A stretch of 64,000 bases of DNA, from assembly GCF_036669915.1 (NCBI RefSeq), contig NC_089318.1, forward strand, positions 24,545,238-24,609,237, written 5' to 3'. The stretch's first letter is position 1; the number at the start of each line of letters is the position of its first letter. A program made the translations under genes and the position numbers. Positions 9,701-21,940 of this stretch are shown piece by piece. The DNA comes from Pocillopora verrucosa (taxonomy: Eukaryota; Cnidaria; Anthozoa; Scleractinia; Pocilloporidae). The notes under the pieces are model-generated. The model did not search any database. It saw only the letters and a list, made by a program, of their open reading frames with translations, and was not told the DNA's origin.

Positions 9701-12316
9701 CCAGGAAGCCACTGGGCTTATAGAAGAGCCACCTCAATTACATTAATAAATAAAGTAAAGGAAAAGTGCTGCAAATGTGCGGCTAGGCCAATTCAGTGAT
9801 CATTTAAGTAAAAACTCTTGCATTTTTGTCTTAAAACAAAGAAGGTTTGATGAACGAGTGACTGAAACTGGAAGAGAGTTCCAAATTTAGGACCTTGCTA
9901 GAGAATTGTAAATTGCTTGAGACTTGTACAGCACAAATGCGTTTGATAATTATTGGCTGTTCTGGTACCATAGTTGTGAATTTGGCTATTTGTAACAAAA
10001 AGATTGAGAAGCAATGGAGGCAATAGGTTATTTCTATAATAAAACATGAATTTGGCGATTCCAAATATATTACCAGTACTTGGAAAATATCTTAAATTCC
10101 TAGTTTGGAGAATAAAGGAGCAGAATGGGCTTGATAGTCTGAGTTGGTGATAGCCCACAGAGCTTGCTTTTGCAAGTAATAAATTCTATTTAAGTTAGAT
10201 ACAGTTACAATGTTACAGGTGCAGTTACAATGGACGATATAAGGATAAATTAAGGTGTAGTACAAAGTGAGTTTGGTTGTAGAGGATAGGAAAAAGCAAG
10301 ACCTGAATATAATACCTATTGATTTAGCGATTTGTTTACATACATAGCTGATATAAACAATCTATACAAATACAATACCACACTTTCCTTAGTTAGAAAC
10401 TTACCTCCTTTATTTATTTTTGAAAGAAAAGTAGATTGATAAATTATGTGAATTCTATAAACTGCAGTAATGCTCAAGACACTAAAGAGATGATGAGTTA
10501 ATAAGACTTATCAATGAAATTATTTTTATTTAAATTTACAGGCAGTTAAAGGGGAGTATTACAAGAACAGATCATAAGAGTTCACAGGCTTTAAAAAAGT
10601 CTTACCAAATGCCACACACCAACAGTCACGTCCCTCTTCACCTTCAGCTGGTGCCATGTTGGCCACAGGTTTGTCCTTCTGACGAGGATCCCAAACTTTT
10701 ACAGATCCTGCCAAAACACAAATGAACAGCACCAAAGCCACAAACTCAGACCTAAAGTTTTCAACCCAAAAATTTGGCTTTTCCTTTGTTCTAGGCACAT
10801 TACCATTAATAGCACTTAAAAATTGAAAACACAAATCAGACTAATTTGAAACATTATAACTTCAAATCCTTCAAACTATACAACCTACATGTACATTGTC
10901 TGTCATGTCTTCAAAGGTCTCTTCAAAAAGAGAAAATGGGCTATCTTTGTAAAAAGAGGAAATTGAAACAGCTGGTCATTTACTCCTTTAACTTCCTGAT
11001 TAATCTTGCCACTTTGTTACCACAACTGTAAGTTGAAAGAAAGTCTTAAGTCTCCCAGGGGAAGGGGTTCTGGACACAAGTAGCTTTCAAAGCATTACAA
11101 GTAATTTTCATGGCAGTACATGGCAAGGTTCCTGATCAAGTAATGTTTAGCTGCTCAAGGAAGCCAAGGCAACCTTAAATTGGTTAAAAGGTCTCTTAAC
11201 AAGGAAGGTTTAATGTCACTCAACAGCAAGAAATGTAAACCTATTCTCATGAAAAACAACATGGCACCTTTAGGAGCCAATAAATTTGATTAATTTCTAT
11301 CCCTGTGTATTTTTATGAAGTTCTTGCTAGTTTGCTCACAGACTAATAAATTCGTGATGATATTTCAATTTAGAGAAATTTGTAGCACATTTTCCAACTG
11401 TATTTGCAGATAGGCCTTAACTTTGATTTGGTACAAAAGTTATGGGGAAAAAGGTGTCACTTAAATGTTGGTGTCTACAATAACTTAATTCTGTTGATAG
11501 TTATTAATGACTCACCATCCCTACTCCCAGTGACAATCTCTGGTGCTCCCTCACCAATTCCCAGACCCCCCACACCATCAATAGTATTCACAATCTGTGA
11601 GTGAGCTTTCACAGAATAAACTGGCCTCTCTGTGTTTTCAAGATTCCTGAAGAAAACAGTAACACTATATAATTGATCAAGAAAATCAAGGTATACTGGT
11701 TTTAAGGTCAAAAACATACAGAAAGGATGACGATTCCAAGAATTATGTGTTTGTAACTCTGTTATAACATAATTGTCTGCTTCATACCAAATCATCATTT
11801 TCCCATCAAAGTCTCCTGTTGCAAGATATCTCTGTTGTAAACTTGAGGCTCCAAATGTTCCACATTTTAGTGCTGTCCTCTTCTCTTCCTGTGACAAAAA
11901 ACATAATGTATGATCCTCAAAACTATTCTAGTAGAGGCTCAGTGATGCATTAACTTCCAATTTACATCAGACAATCTCTTACATTGTGTACAAACTATCT
12001 AACATTTTTGTTGTGAGGACATCTTGGAAAAAAAATTTTAATTGTAACTCTTGTAGTCCCTGTATTCTTCATACGTGTTGATAACATCATTTTATCGGAA
12101 GACAGCTGCCGTCTACAAAATACAAATCTCAACACTAACATTTTTCAAAAGTTTCAGTTCCCCCTTCGAAACTTCGTATATTTGCAAAGCTCCTGTTCCA
12201 CGCGCAAAGTTTCCAAGAACTACAAATCGTGCACTGCAAGGGATCCATCGTGCATCGAATAATGTGTAATCTAAAGATTTAGTAACGTGCTCTATAATCT
12301 TAGGTTTATCCACCAT
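6705..12316 (-). CDS. DNAAF10: Dynein axonemal assembly factor 10 (WD-repeat protein WDR92/Monad)
   Basis: Nine exons on the minus strand: 12140-12316, 11788-11888, 11516-11646, 10606-10707, 9041-9156, 8273-8407, 7621-7718, 7218-7350, 6705-6779. All joins have GT/AG borders and compatible phases, giving 355 codons plus stop, close to the usual 357 residues of vertebrate WDR92. Recognisable pieces include [11 protein letters not shown] at the start, [54 protein letters not shown] and [18 protein letters not shown] at the end. The product is a seven-bladed WD40 propeller. In known animals it works with R2TP-type chaperones to assemble axonemal dynein arms in the cytoplasm. An AATAAA signal is visible about 130 bases past the stop (minus strand, 6568-6573). 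The introns carry a LINE relic, foldback repeats and a 50-bp tandem duplication. No frameshift is seen. Confidence 0.95.
7031..7131 (+). repeat. 50-bp tandem duplication in a DNAAF10 intron
   Basis: The unit AATTCCAATTAGTTCCACTT through GATTTGTGA occurs twice back to back, with a one-base insertion and two substitutions. Confidence 0.9.
8003..8208 (-). repeat. About 200-bp interspersed repeat, family A
   Basis: The reverse complement matches 58825-59028: AATCATACGTTAAGGTCACA-type start, AAGAAGCTCTTTTTGTATAA centre and a TAAAGGGTTAAT end. It lies in a DNAAF10 intron. Confidence 0.7.
9350..9465 (-). repeat. Foldback family, degenerate copy
   Basis: As reverse complement it shows TTTGGTGCTGCATTGGTGCA, GAGTTGATAATGTAAAG and a GTTAGCC remnant in the family order. 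It lies in a DNAAF10 intron. Confidence 0.5.
9468..9610 (-). repeat. Interspersed repeat, family B, divergent copy
   Basis: Starts TAACCCTTTAACTCCCAGAC and continues with a TTAGTCCAGAGAATT block that corresponds to the reverse of the family B core. More diverged remnants occur at 16235-16325, 29196-29345 and 42912-43045. Confidence 0.5.
9800..10250 (-). mobile_element. Relic of a non-LTR retrotransposon reverse-transcriptase C-terminus
   Basis: Minus-strand frames show a typical LINE ORF2 end: a piece with [18 protein letters not shown], then [14 protein letters not shown], then a G-P-K-F-W-N-S-L-P motif in a shifted frame. This order (M-x-x-Y-x-N-x-L-P-P, H-x-Y-x-T-R, G-P-x-x-W-N-x-L-P) is common in animal LINEs. 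Frameshifts and stops make it dead. It lies in an intron of DNAAF10. Confidence 0.65.
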
Positions 12317-13426
12317 GGTTGCGGACCAGAGCAAACACGAACCACTTCACAGCAAATGTACGAAATCTTCCAGGCGTTCTCACCTGGGTAGGATATCGCG
12401 CATGCTTTCGCGCAATGGCCGCTGTACATCATGTCATTGGAGAATGTAGGCACGCAAGACGTTTCAAATATCCCAAATTGATCATAGGGGTTGTGCGAAA
12501 CATAGAGTCACTTTGAGCTATTTATATACTATATTCACTTTCATACTGTCTTTGGTACATTTAGACATAACGATCTACTCCTGCCATACCAATTTTGCTG
12601 TCACATTCATAAATAAATTTTGAGCAGGTTGCACCTTTTTTTTTCTCAGTTTTCCTGACACAATTCGTGGCTTCTCCCCGGTGACTTTTAAGGCGTGTGT
12701 ATGAGAGAGGCTCTTTTCTATTTCCTGTTGACCTTCATTAGTGAATACTGCAAAATATTTCCTCATAAATAGTATGACACTGTTCAGTTTAGAGGGTTCG
12801 ATAACCTGATTCAACAAATGTCGCATAAAATGTTGGCGACATCAATTTTAAATAAAGGGGGTAAGTTTCTAAAAGAACTATGGTGCGGCGTCGGTGGGAG
12901 AGTATAACAAAGTAACTCAGGGACCGCGCAGCAAGTTTTCGAGTGGGGGGGGCTAAAGAAGAATGCGTGAAGGAAAATTTTTTTGTTAAATTATTTTTTG
13001 CTTAATTTATTAATCGACCACTATCTTGCTGAGATATATCACAACCCATAAGCCGAATATTCAGCGATTCATTTTCTCTCCAGGCTTTGAAATTTCTCAC
13101 ACCATCACATAGTACACTTTGAGCAAACAGAAACTTGCCTCACCTCGTGAAGCAAAAAAAAGACTCGTCCGACTACTCTTTTGGAAATGAATAAAATGTC
13201 ACAAAAAAAAAATATCGGCAAAATATTCTTGAAGCAAAAAAATGATGCAGGAGAAGGTTTAGGGTAAGTTTATTTGAATCAACATCAGAGGTACTGATTT
13301 CTTACAAAATTCTCACAGGGGTAAGGATATACCAGTGTAACGTTTTTTGAAGAGAAACTTGTTTACTGCTCAAAGCAGGAGCCAAGCTGAAACGGTTCAG
13401 CAGCTTAAGCCAGAGTAAGTAGCCTT
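12317..13426. other. Gene-free interval between DNAAF10 and the REEP-like gene
   Basis: Upstream region of DNAAF10 and downstream region of the REEP-like gene. Only a foldback fragment (12855-12918) and a poly-A-rich stretch near 13195 stand out. Confidence 0.6.
12855..12918 (+). repeat. Foldback family, flank fragment
   Basis: GTAAGTTTCTAAAAGAACTA followed by GGTGCGGCGTCGGTGGGAGA and TATAACAAAGTAACT matches the outer flank of the other copies; the arms are missing. Confidence 0.5.
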
Positions 13427-14185
13427 TTAATTTTCTTTTGTCTTGTTTACATTATCGCCTTCGTTGCCCGCGTCTTCCAGCTCTTTAAAGCCCACAATGC
13501 CCCCGATCTTTTTAACTTCTGAGAACAGATCCACACTTTCTATAGGTTCGTAATCTTCTTCCGCCTTTTCGGCGGCCTGTCGGACATGCTTAGCAACTTG
13601 GCAAATAGCAGTGTCGAGCTTGTTTCTGTGTCTCATTACAAAAGGACAGATGATGAGGTTGTAAATGACCGCCGTACCACTCCACGGGCCTGGAAACATG
13701 CACCAAACGAGGAGGAAGAACTTCAGCAAAAAATACAACGGAATCCACTCAAGAAAAATTTCCAAAAAATTCACCATGCTGAAAACTACCCAGTATGTTA
13801 ACCATTTGGTATCTTCCATCAGATCGCTGCTTTCGATCGCCTTCACTGATGCATAGGTCGGGAAAACGAAGCCGAGGAAATAGCAAAGAAGGTTCGCAGC
13901 GTAACCAACTGACAGGTATAATAAGATGAAACAGAGGCCGCCAAGAAATAGGGTTTGTCTCCTGACATTGGTAGCGGCCTCTAGCTTGTTTAAAAAATCA
14001 GTGAATATGTTGCGCTGTTCAAGAAGGTCGTTAATTACTTGAATTGACACACTACGTCGAACAGTTGCTACTAGCCTTTGGCAGATGTGAAATTTAGTCC
14101 TTTCCATACTCCATGAGGATGATCTTGAACCTCGAATAAGCGAGAGACGCCACTTAAATTTGGTCGCTTGATATCTAATTAACAA
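13427..14185 (-). CDS. REEP5/REEP6-like ER membrane-shaping protein (TB2/DP1/HVA22 family), intronless
   Basis: Single ORF of 252 residues from the first Met; a second Met at 14107 would give 226 residues and fits the family better, because the first 26 residues have no family character. Seen: a short N-terminal helix region (NIFTDFLNKLEAATNVRR), hydrophobic hairpins around LGGLCFILLYLSVGYAANLLCYFLGFVFPTYASVKAIES, the DTKWLTYWVVF block, and the WCMFPGPWSGTAVIYN motif typical of this family. The tail is acidic and Lys-rich. REEP5/6 proteins insert hairpins into tubular endoplasmic reticulum and bend the membrane. The lack of introns suggests a retrocopy, but I saw no poly-A tract or target duplication. 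A minus-strand AATAAA lies near 13268-13273. Whether it is REEP5 or REEP6 cannot be settled. Confidence 0.9.
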   Translation of the reverse strand: MLIRYQATKFKWRLSLIRGSRSSSWSMERTKFHICQRLVATVRRSVSIQVINDLLEQRNIFTDFLNKLEAATNVRRQTLFLGGLCFILLYLSVGYAANLLCYFLGFVFPTYASVKAIESSDLMEDTKWLTYWVVFSMVNFLEIFLEWIPLYFLLKFFLLVWCMFPGPWSGTAVIYNLIICPFVMRHRNKLDTAICQVAKHVRQAAEKAEEDYEPIESVDLFSEVKKIGGIVGFKELEDAGNEGDNVNKTKEN

Positions 14186-14725
14186 TTTATGATTTCACTA
14201 ATCAGGTAATTGAATTTAAAGCGCGCAACTCGCGCATGATCTCAAACGGTATGTTAGATGTTGAAAGTTTCACCCCTTACCATCTTTGCGATTTTGCCCC
14301 CTGATGTAAACTGTTTTATTTTAGGGGGGCGAAACGTCCATAAACCGTATGTGAGAGTGACGGATGACTCACCACTGATATCTCGGGCGAATGTATCAAA
14401 TAGACGACGCCTATCTGCCGGTTCTCAGGAGCTCCTAAATTTGGAAAAATATAGGCACAAGAAGTCACGATTTTCACATTTAATTCACTGGTAAATATCA
14501 TATATGAGAGGCACCCGAAAAGCATTTTCTGAAAACCTCGAAAAATGTTGTACAAACTGTCAATATGGATTAGCTTTATGCTGAAGTTTAGAACAGTACT
14601 GGAATTACACTAAAATAAAGCCACCAATAAGTTTTCAACGCAATAGGTAATAAGGGCGAAGGAAGGATTGCGTTTTCCCAAAATCACTCTTTAGAATCTA
14701 CCGCGACTGATCTTTTTTACCACTA

Positions 14726-14768
<43 letters not shown>

Positions 14769-16770
14769 CATCATCATCATCATTATTATCATTTACACTA
14801 TTAACACAACTATCATCAATGTTATTACCATCATTTTTTGCGAACAAACAAAACAAAGCCCACATGTTGCGGCGGAGAAGACTATTAAATGAGATTACTC
14901 GTGTGAGACTTCTAAAGTCTTGGATTTTGCTGGATGCAATTTTTATATTAAAGTTAATTGAGTTCATGATTTTGAATTCAAAGGACAGCAGGATCTCATA
15001 AGAATGAGTGACTTGTTTGTCATCAACGCAATTTCCATCTTTGCTCTCATGATATGAATGGAAAGAAAACGGTCAATCAAAATCTGAAGTTAACATTGTT
15101 AACATCAGCAATTCTGATTAAAATTGATGAGAATTTAAAGGAAACATGGCAAAAAGTTGATTTGTATGTTAAATGATCAGAGATCAGGCAATACCATAAC
15201 TATGATTAGATCGACGTTTACATCAACGTACCCTTCATTCGCGGCTTTTGCTGAGCGCGCCATCTCTTAAAAGAGTTAAAATTTAATTGCCTAACATTTC
15301 CCGTGGCTTAATGCTGTTTGTGGCGTACGTTTGGAGGAATGTAACACATAAAGGTCATCAAGCTCGATTGGTTTACATCACAATATTTCAAGATGTTTCG
15401 GTTCTTCGACTATTGTTGCAAATCGAAAGGAAACGAACGTGAGGGCAGACACACACAGAGAGACACACCCACACAATACAAAAGATAAAGCGAAATAGCT
15501 CAATAGAAAATGGTTAGACACATCAAAGACAAACGAGGATTTTAAATCATACTGACAAACTGCGACATTCACGAAACGTTATTTGGCTGCTTTAAGAAGT
15601 GGATCAAACTCCTTATTTGCTCATTTTCGGCAATGAAATGAGCTGATCGAATCTTTTCGAAAGAACCGTCGTAATGAAAAACGTTGACTCAAATTCCTTA
15701 ACCCTAAAATATCACTTTGCCTGCTTGCATCGGATCCCATTACCGGTCACACAAGGCAAGGGTTTTGGATAGTTTGAGTCTTCTTGCAACCATGACAACT
15801 CGTTTTAATGCCAACAAGCCGGTAGGAAAGCGGGAATCAAAATTATTCTTATGATTACTTTTTGCAGAGTTGTGTCAAAATCAACCTGATATTCTCTTGC
15901 CTGAAATAAATTAACCTTGTCGTGCTTTTGTCGCGGCTCGAGCACATTAAGGCGAAACCATAGCTTATGTGTTAATGGCACCTCTAGTCGTTGTCTTTTG
16001 CCAAAAGTTTGACGCATTTCGTTATTTGACGACCGAGCTAAGAAACAACCATCTTTCCAGTTGTATTTCTCCAAATAAGATACACCAGTCACCCACACTT
16101 TAAACATTTCTGATTCAAGTGGAAGACAGGACAGTAGAACTTTTAACTCCTGTGAGAGGCGGACCAAGACCGAAGTCCTCCTTACAATATCAACACAAAA
16201 ACAAGCAGACAAGTGATGAGAATAAAGGGAAATATCGATCAGGGGGTTATTAGTTGATTTAATACCAAATTCTTAGAACTAACGTCATAAACATTGTAAG
16301 GCAGACAGTAAGGAGAATTACTAATGAGATGTTTGGCTTGTTCTCACGAAAAAGCTCAGGCTTGACTCTGTCTCATATACTCTTGAAAAATTGTTGTTCA
16401 AATATTCTGGACTACTATTGAAATTTGGTGGAAAGGAAATTAAAACAAACGAGATTACTTCATGCATTATAAACTCTGAAATCTTTAGTGTTTGTATTGG
16501 CTGCCTCTCTGTGCTTCCTTTAGTTTCATCGCTCAAAATCCTCAGTTGAGTCCCTTCTTACTGAAGTAAGCTCCTTAGTAATTCGCTTTCATTTCAATGG
16601 ATATCCAAAAAGTCATTATTATCTAATTTTAATTTAGCAGCACGTAACAAATGTAAGGCATTTAAAACGGTGAGGTAAACCACAGAAGCTTTCGATCAAA
16701 AACATTTAGCGGGTTTACATTTATTGAGTTTCCTGAAAATTTTTAAAGCATAAGGCCGTTTGGAACTTTC
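14186..16770. other. Gene-free interval upstream of the Ig gene
   Basis: Holds an ATT microsatellite and a family B remnant near 16235. Minus-strand open frames at 15805-16212 and others lack splice, domain or codon support. Confidence 0.55.
14725..14800. repeat. (ATT)n/(ATC)n microsatellite
   Basis: A long ATT tract passes into ATC repeats. It explains the poly-Leu and poly-Asn open frames there, which are not genes. Confidence 0.9.
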
Positions 16771-19700
16771 ATGGGTCCGTTTTGGAGTCAGATGAAAAGT
16801 TCAGACAGTTCTCTGTACCTTTGGCTCATTCTGTTGGGTAAGTACCAATTTGTTGTAAGAAACAGAGAAAGAAAAATGTCACAATAACTGCGCTCCGAGA
16901 ATAGAACTCAATAAAACTTTCTGACCAATCCATCTTCACGTGGTCGTGGGCCTGGTAAAATGTGCACAAAATTGTTAAAGGAAATTCTATACCCATATGG
17001 TAACAGTGATTTTCTTCGAGAAGTAGGCAAGTGAAGTAATGGCATGACAACTAAGAAGTGCACCCTTATCAAAACAACGTTTCCATGAAGGAAAAAATCT
17101 AAGAGAAATTAAGCCTTTGTTGAAATGGACCACAATAAAGTTGAGGATCAAATATACTTTCACAAATGAGAGAATCTTTTGAGTAGAATTTTTCCAAAAT
17201 GTTTTGAGATATTAAAAAGACATGTTTGCTACATTGCTTCCAAGGTTATAGCTCAATAATCATCCCGTGCACATTAACTCCGCCCCATCTGCGTCAAGAA
17301 CTCGAATTGTTGGACAGAATATTATAACAAAAGATGCATTTTTTAGGCTTCGGCAAGCAGGTTTTTCAGTAGCAACACGGTTTACCCAGAAAACTTCAAA
17401 AGTTTTCGTTCTGTAAGGCTTTGAGCGTACGAAACGAGCGAAACGAGTTCGAAACGAGCTAGACGATTATCCTTTGTAAAAAGTTCATGAAATATTAAAA
17501 ACTTTCCTAGATTTCGTCATTATATAGCTCTGATTTCAGGGGCCATAAAGGTCGGTAGGACATCTTAAAATAAAAGAGCTTAGCATATAGTTGACCGAAG
17601 CATATGACCAAGGCCAACCTGAATATGCTCTCGCGGGACAAATTTTTGGAATAAAATATTTCGCTTTGGAGTGAAGTTCACCTGCATGGCGTCTGCACAT
17701 ACCAAGGAATCGTTTACACGAGTAATAAGCAAATTATATTTGACAATGGTATGCGAATTCCAACTCAAGCACTTTCAATCCAATAAAATCACAATTTAAT
17801 TTATTTTAGCCGCCACGGAAAACAAAACGATGAACACTGTGTCGGTCACCGGGAAGACCCATTAAAATGTAGTGAACAAAGTGACTCAGGATTATTTCGT
17901 GTAAACACATAAAAAACTTACCTGAAAAGAAAAAATCAGTTATTTTATTTTCTCGAGAATAAACAGGATTGTAAAGATTTCCGTATAACTCTAGATTATT
18001 CAAAGCTGTAGTTCCAAAGGCAATCTGTTTTTGCCATTGTTTTCTTTCTCCAAGAACTATAAGCATAATGAGATATAGAGCTGTGCGGAAATCTTGCCAC
18101 ACAATTAGATACGTTGAACAGTTTATAATTAAGTCAAATCCTCTATTGAAATATCGCAAAATGACAGTTGGGCGGCCTAAGCATCTACTAAAGAAGGAAT
18201 GAAGACTTAAAACCATATAATCCCGAATACGCCTTTTTTAATCACTTTTGAGAGGAAAATCATTCGAAACATCCCAGTAATCCAGTCTGGCGCGATTTCA
18301 TTTGTGCTCTTTCTCTGTTCATTGTGGACAACATCATTATCATTCATTATTATTATTTGAGTCCAACATCTTTCGGCTGAGGTTTCACTTGTTAAAATCT
18401 CAACTTCATGGCATTTTTTCTTTTTTTTTTGCTAAATTGTTTAGTGCCATTAATTTGTTTTGTTAAATCGTTTCACTGAAGTATTAATTCTCTGACGCTT
18501 CTATACTCAAGATTTTATTGACGAGTTTGAGTAATCTATTAATGACTTCAATAAAGGCAAGATTTTGACGCAGAAATTGCGGCTTTAAATGTTCTCGCTA
18601 TCTGAAGGGTCTCCAGGGGTGATAGCTTTTACGGTTGACGGTTAATTTCTTTCCGCGTCGATCAAAAGAAAATATTTTACGGTTAACTTTCTTGACGATT
18701 TACAGTTGACTGTTAATCGCATTGAGACCCTCTGTCTAGGTCACTTATCTGTCATTGGAATTGTTCAATTTCCAGCTAGATCTGAAAAGCAGAAACACCA
18801 GAATTACTGTGACTTTATGACACAAGACACTCCAAATTCCTGTCCCCCCCTCCTCCCTCAAGCACATGCAAACAATCGCTAATAAAGGTTTTTTTTTCCC
18901 ACTTTTCGATTCTTTTCTAGTGTTCTTTCCCATAGAGACACAGCCACTAAAAATACTATTGACTCCTCGCCGATCTTCACACTCAGTAAAGGTTGGTGAA
19001 CATGTGACACTGATATGCACAACAGGGCCAAGTGTTAAAGCAACATACAAATGGCAGAATGATTTAGCTATAGGAACAGGAAAAGAGCCGAGTATGATAA
19101 CAGGAAATGCTACATTGAAAATATGGAAGACAAAATTACATCACACTGGAGTCTACAGCTGTACAGAAACACGAAAGGGAGAAGAAATTCTACAACAAAC
19201 CCGTTCGGTTTTGTTAACCATCGTAGGTAAGACTATTATTCTGTTACGATTTAAAGGTATTGTTTGTCTGGTAGGTTTAATGTCATTAGATGCATAACTT
19301 ACACAAGTTTTCCTTTGTTCTATGGTAATCGAATCAATAAGAAACTGCACCTAACAAAGACCTTGTTAATAGAGCAGTTGCGTCCATTTTAACTTCTTTA
19401 AGCGAACAAAACCGCTTACTTTTTTTGCGAAGACCCCGAAGTTGTTCTGATAGCGAAAGCTAAAAGAAAATGGAAATCAAAGATATCCAGTTAATCACAC
19501 TTTGAATTGACGATAGTCCTTGGGGTCGAGGCCCACGCATGAAAGCGAGACGAGTGTCAGCCAGTCCTGGATGGAACCCGAACCCTGATATCGTATGACC
19601 TATAGATCAACACGACACAAATAGTATAGGTTCTCCAAGCGTCAAACGTAACCAAAGATTTATATTGGAAGCTCCGATATGCTCACCTGGCGTGGGTTAG

Positions 19701-21667
19701 CGTTTATAAATGTGTAACAATGAACACTGACTGACTGCAATGTCAACACTACAAACCAAATATTCATAACATTTTCCAAACCAAACTTCTTCATACCACT
19801 AGCTTCTTCGCAGCACCTTGTGTGGAGAATGGCCAATTGACCTTAATTGTTATATACATTTTTTTTAATTTTAGACATGTGCCATGAGGCCACAATTACG
19901 ATTCAACCCACCCTTGCAAGAATTTATTCCGAAGGAACAGACCTCACATTATACTGTGAGTGTTCTAGCAATTCTAATGAAAAGACCATAACATGGATCA
20001 AGAACGGTGCCAAAGTTACACCACATAACCGCCAGAGTATAACTTCGGACGGCAAAAAATTGATGCTCAAGAATGTAAAGTTTGCTGATAGTGGTAAATA
20101 CGCTTGTAATGTTACAGTGGACAGGATGGTGACAGCGACATCAAAGGAACTTGAGCTTTGGGGTACGACCCACAACTTTTATAGGTGGAAGTGTATCTTT
20201 TCAAAAGACTAGTCATTTTACATTCACCAAAGAGAGGGGGGGGCGACTTTGGGGGTCACATGGTTTTCAGGGGAAACAGAGTGGGGGGAATCAGTCATCG
20301 CCGACAGATATAAAGGGAAACTAGAGAAAATGACTGCCAGTTAACCGTTTATACGAGGGGGTGGTGTTAAGTAGACAGGGACAGTAGAATTAAAGATTTC
20401 AAGAAACTCACGGTAACTGGTTTGACGCGCGACTAACACGCCTGCGCTCTGAGACATTTTAAAGTGGTTTTAACTAACTGTGCCTACATTATACCACTGT
20501 TGATATGCGTCTAGTTAATGTTCTATGACGCACGTGCTCATGAGCGCTTGTAATCTCCCCTTTGAGTAAAACTTTGCTAGAACGCATGATGATGAGGCTT
20601 AGACGGGTTAATTCATAAATATACCAAAGAATAAGAATTTGGAGAACACTGAATACCTTACTTACATGACGTGAAAATCACAATATGTCTTTTTTTCCTT
20701 TTCAGTGGGAAACAAACCAGAAATCACTGATTATCCACCGGAAGTAACGCAATTTAAATTGTGGACACAGTATATTTTTTTGACTTGCATAGCAGAGGGA
20801 GTACCATATCCACGAGTAAAGTGGTACTTCAATGGCGGACCTGATGAGTCGCAAATTCCTGTGCCAAACGACGGAACTAATTTCACGGTCTTTGACAACG
20901 GGACCATGGCAATAAGGGAATTCAGATCATATCATGTAGCTGTCTACAAGTGCATGGCTATTAATATCCTGGGGTCTACGAAGAGGATAATTCATATTCA
21001 AACCCCAAGTAAGTTTAACCCGCTGACAATGAAGGCGGCAGCGACGCGAAAGCGATTGGAGAGAGAGAGGAAGGGAGAGAGGGAGGGAGAGAGAGAGTGT
21101 GGAGCGAGTTCTCTAATCTGACCTAATCCTGGTGGAATGAGAGGTTACTCAAATACTTCCAAGAACAGTGTTCTATTTAAAGAGTCATGTGATTTCCGAG
21201 CAGTTTTTTATGTGTGCACTAATGTATTTAGTTTTTTGTGTGCAGTAAAAATAGAAGTACAAAGAAAAGTATCAGCAGCTGAGGGAAAGTCGTTCAATTG
21301 GCGCTGCACAGTCGAAGGTCTTCCAAAACCAAACGTCTACTGGGCGGATGCAAAGAGAAATGAAATAAGAGAAGGCACTCGATTCATAACAAGGTTTGCG
21401 GAGGAATTACGAATACAAAATGTACGCATGGGTGACTCTGGGCGGTACTATTGTGTCGCTTACCGTAATGAAACTCGTGAATCCAAATGGACTGAATTGA
21501 GGATGGACGTTTATGGTAAGTAGTGTTGAGAATGTCCAGCTATAGCACCTGTATCATTAAACAAGGGAAAAATAAAAAGTGCCACGTTATATTATGTAGC
21601 GTCAAGTCAAGTCAAGTCAAGTCGTATAATGAGATTATGATAAAGATGATAATAAATCATAATAATA

Positions 21668-21702
<35 letters not shown>

Positions 21703-21904
21703 AAGATTGAGCTTAGCCTAAACTTCTAATGTTTTTTTCCCCTCCCATGATAGGGCCTGTACCCTAATGAGTTTGTTTTAAAACTCTCCGCATTCAAACC
21801 CTACTTTAAGGACCTTTGCGAAAATAAACTCTTAAAAAAAAAGAATTCATCCGGCAGTAGCGGCTGAAAGCAAAACGCGAACCCGAGGTCTGGGCTGGTC
21901 TTTT

Positions 21905-21940
<36 letters not shown>

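Noticed and set aside
12575-12826. Minus-strand ORF of 83 residues upstream of DNAAF10
   Set aside because: No domain, no splice partner, biased by repeat flank; no sign of selection visible.
14698-15001. Poly-Asn/Asp and poly-Leu open frames
   Set aside because: Translation of an ATT/ATC microsatellite.
15805-16212. Minus-strand ORF of 135 residues
   Set aside because: Longest frame of the spacer but with no recognisable domain, no matching splice partner and composition like the surrounding DNA.
17806-18216. Minus-strand ORF of 136 residues inside intron 1 of the Ig gene
   Set aside because: Hydrophobic AT-rich frame without motif; phases around it do not lead to further exons. It could be an old gene fragment, but nothing supports it.
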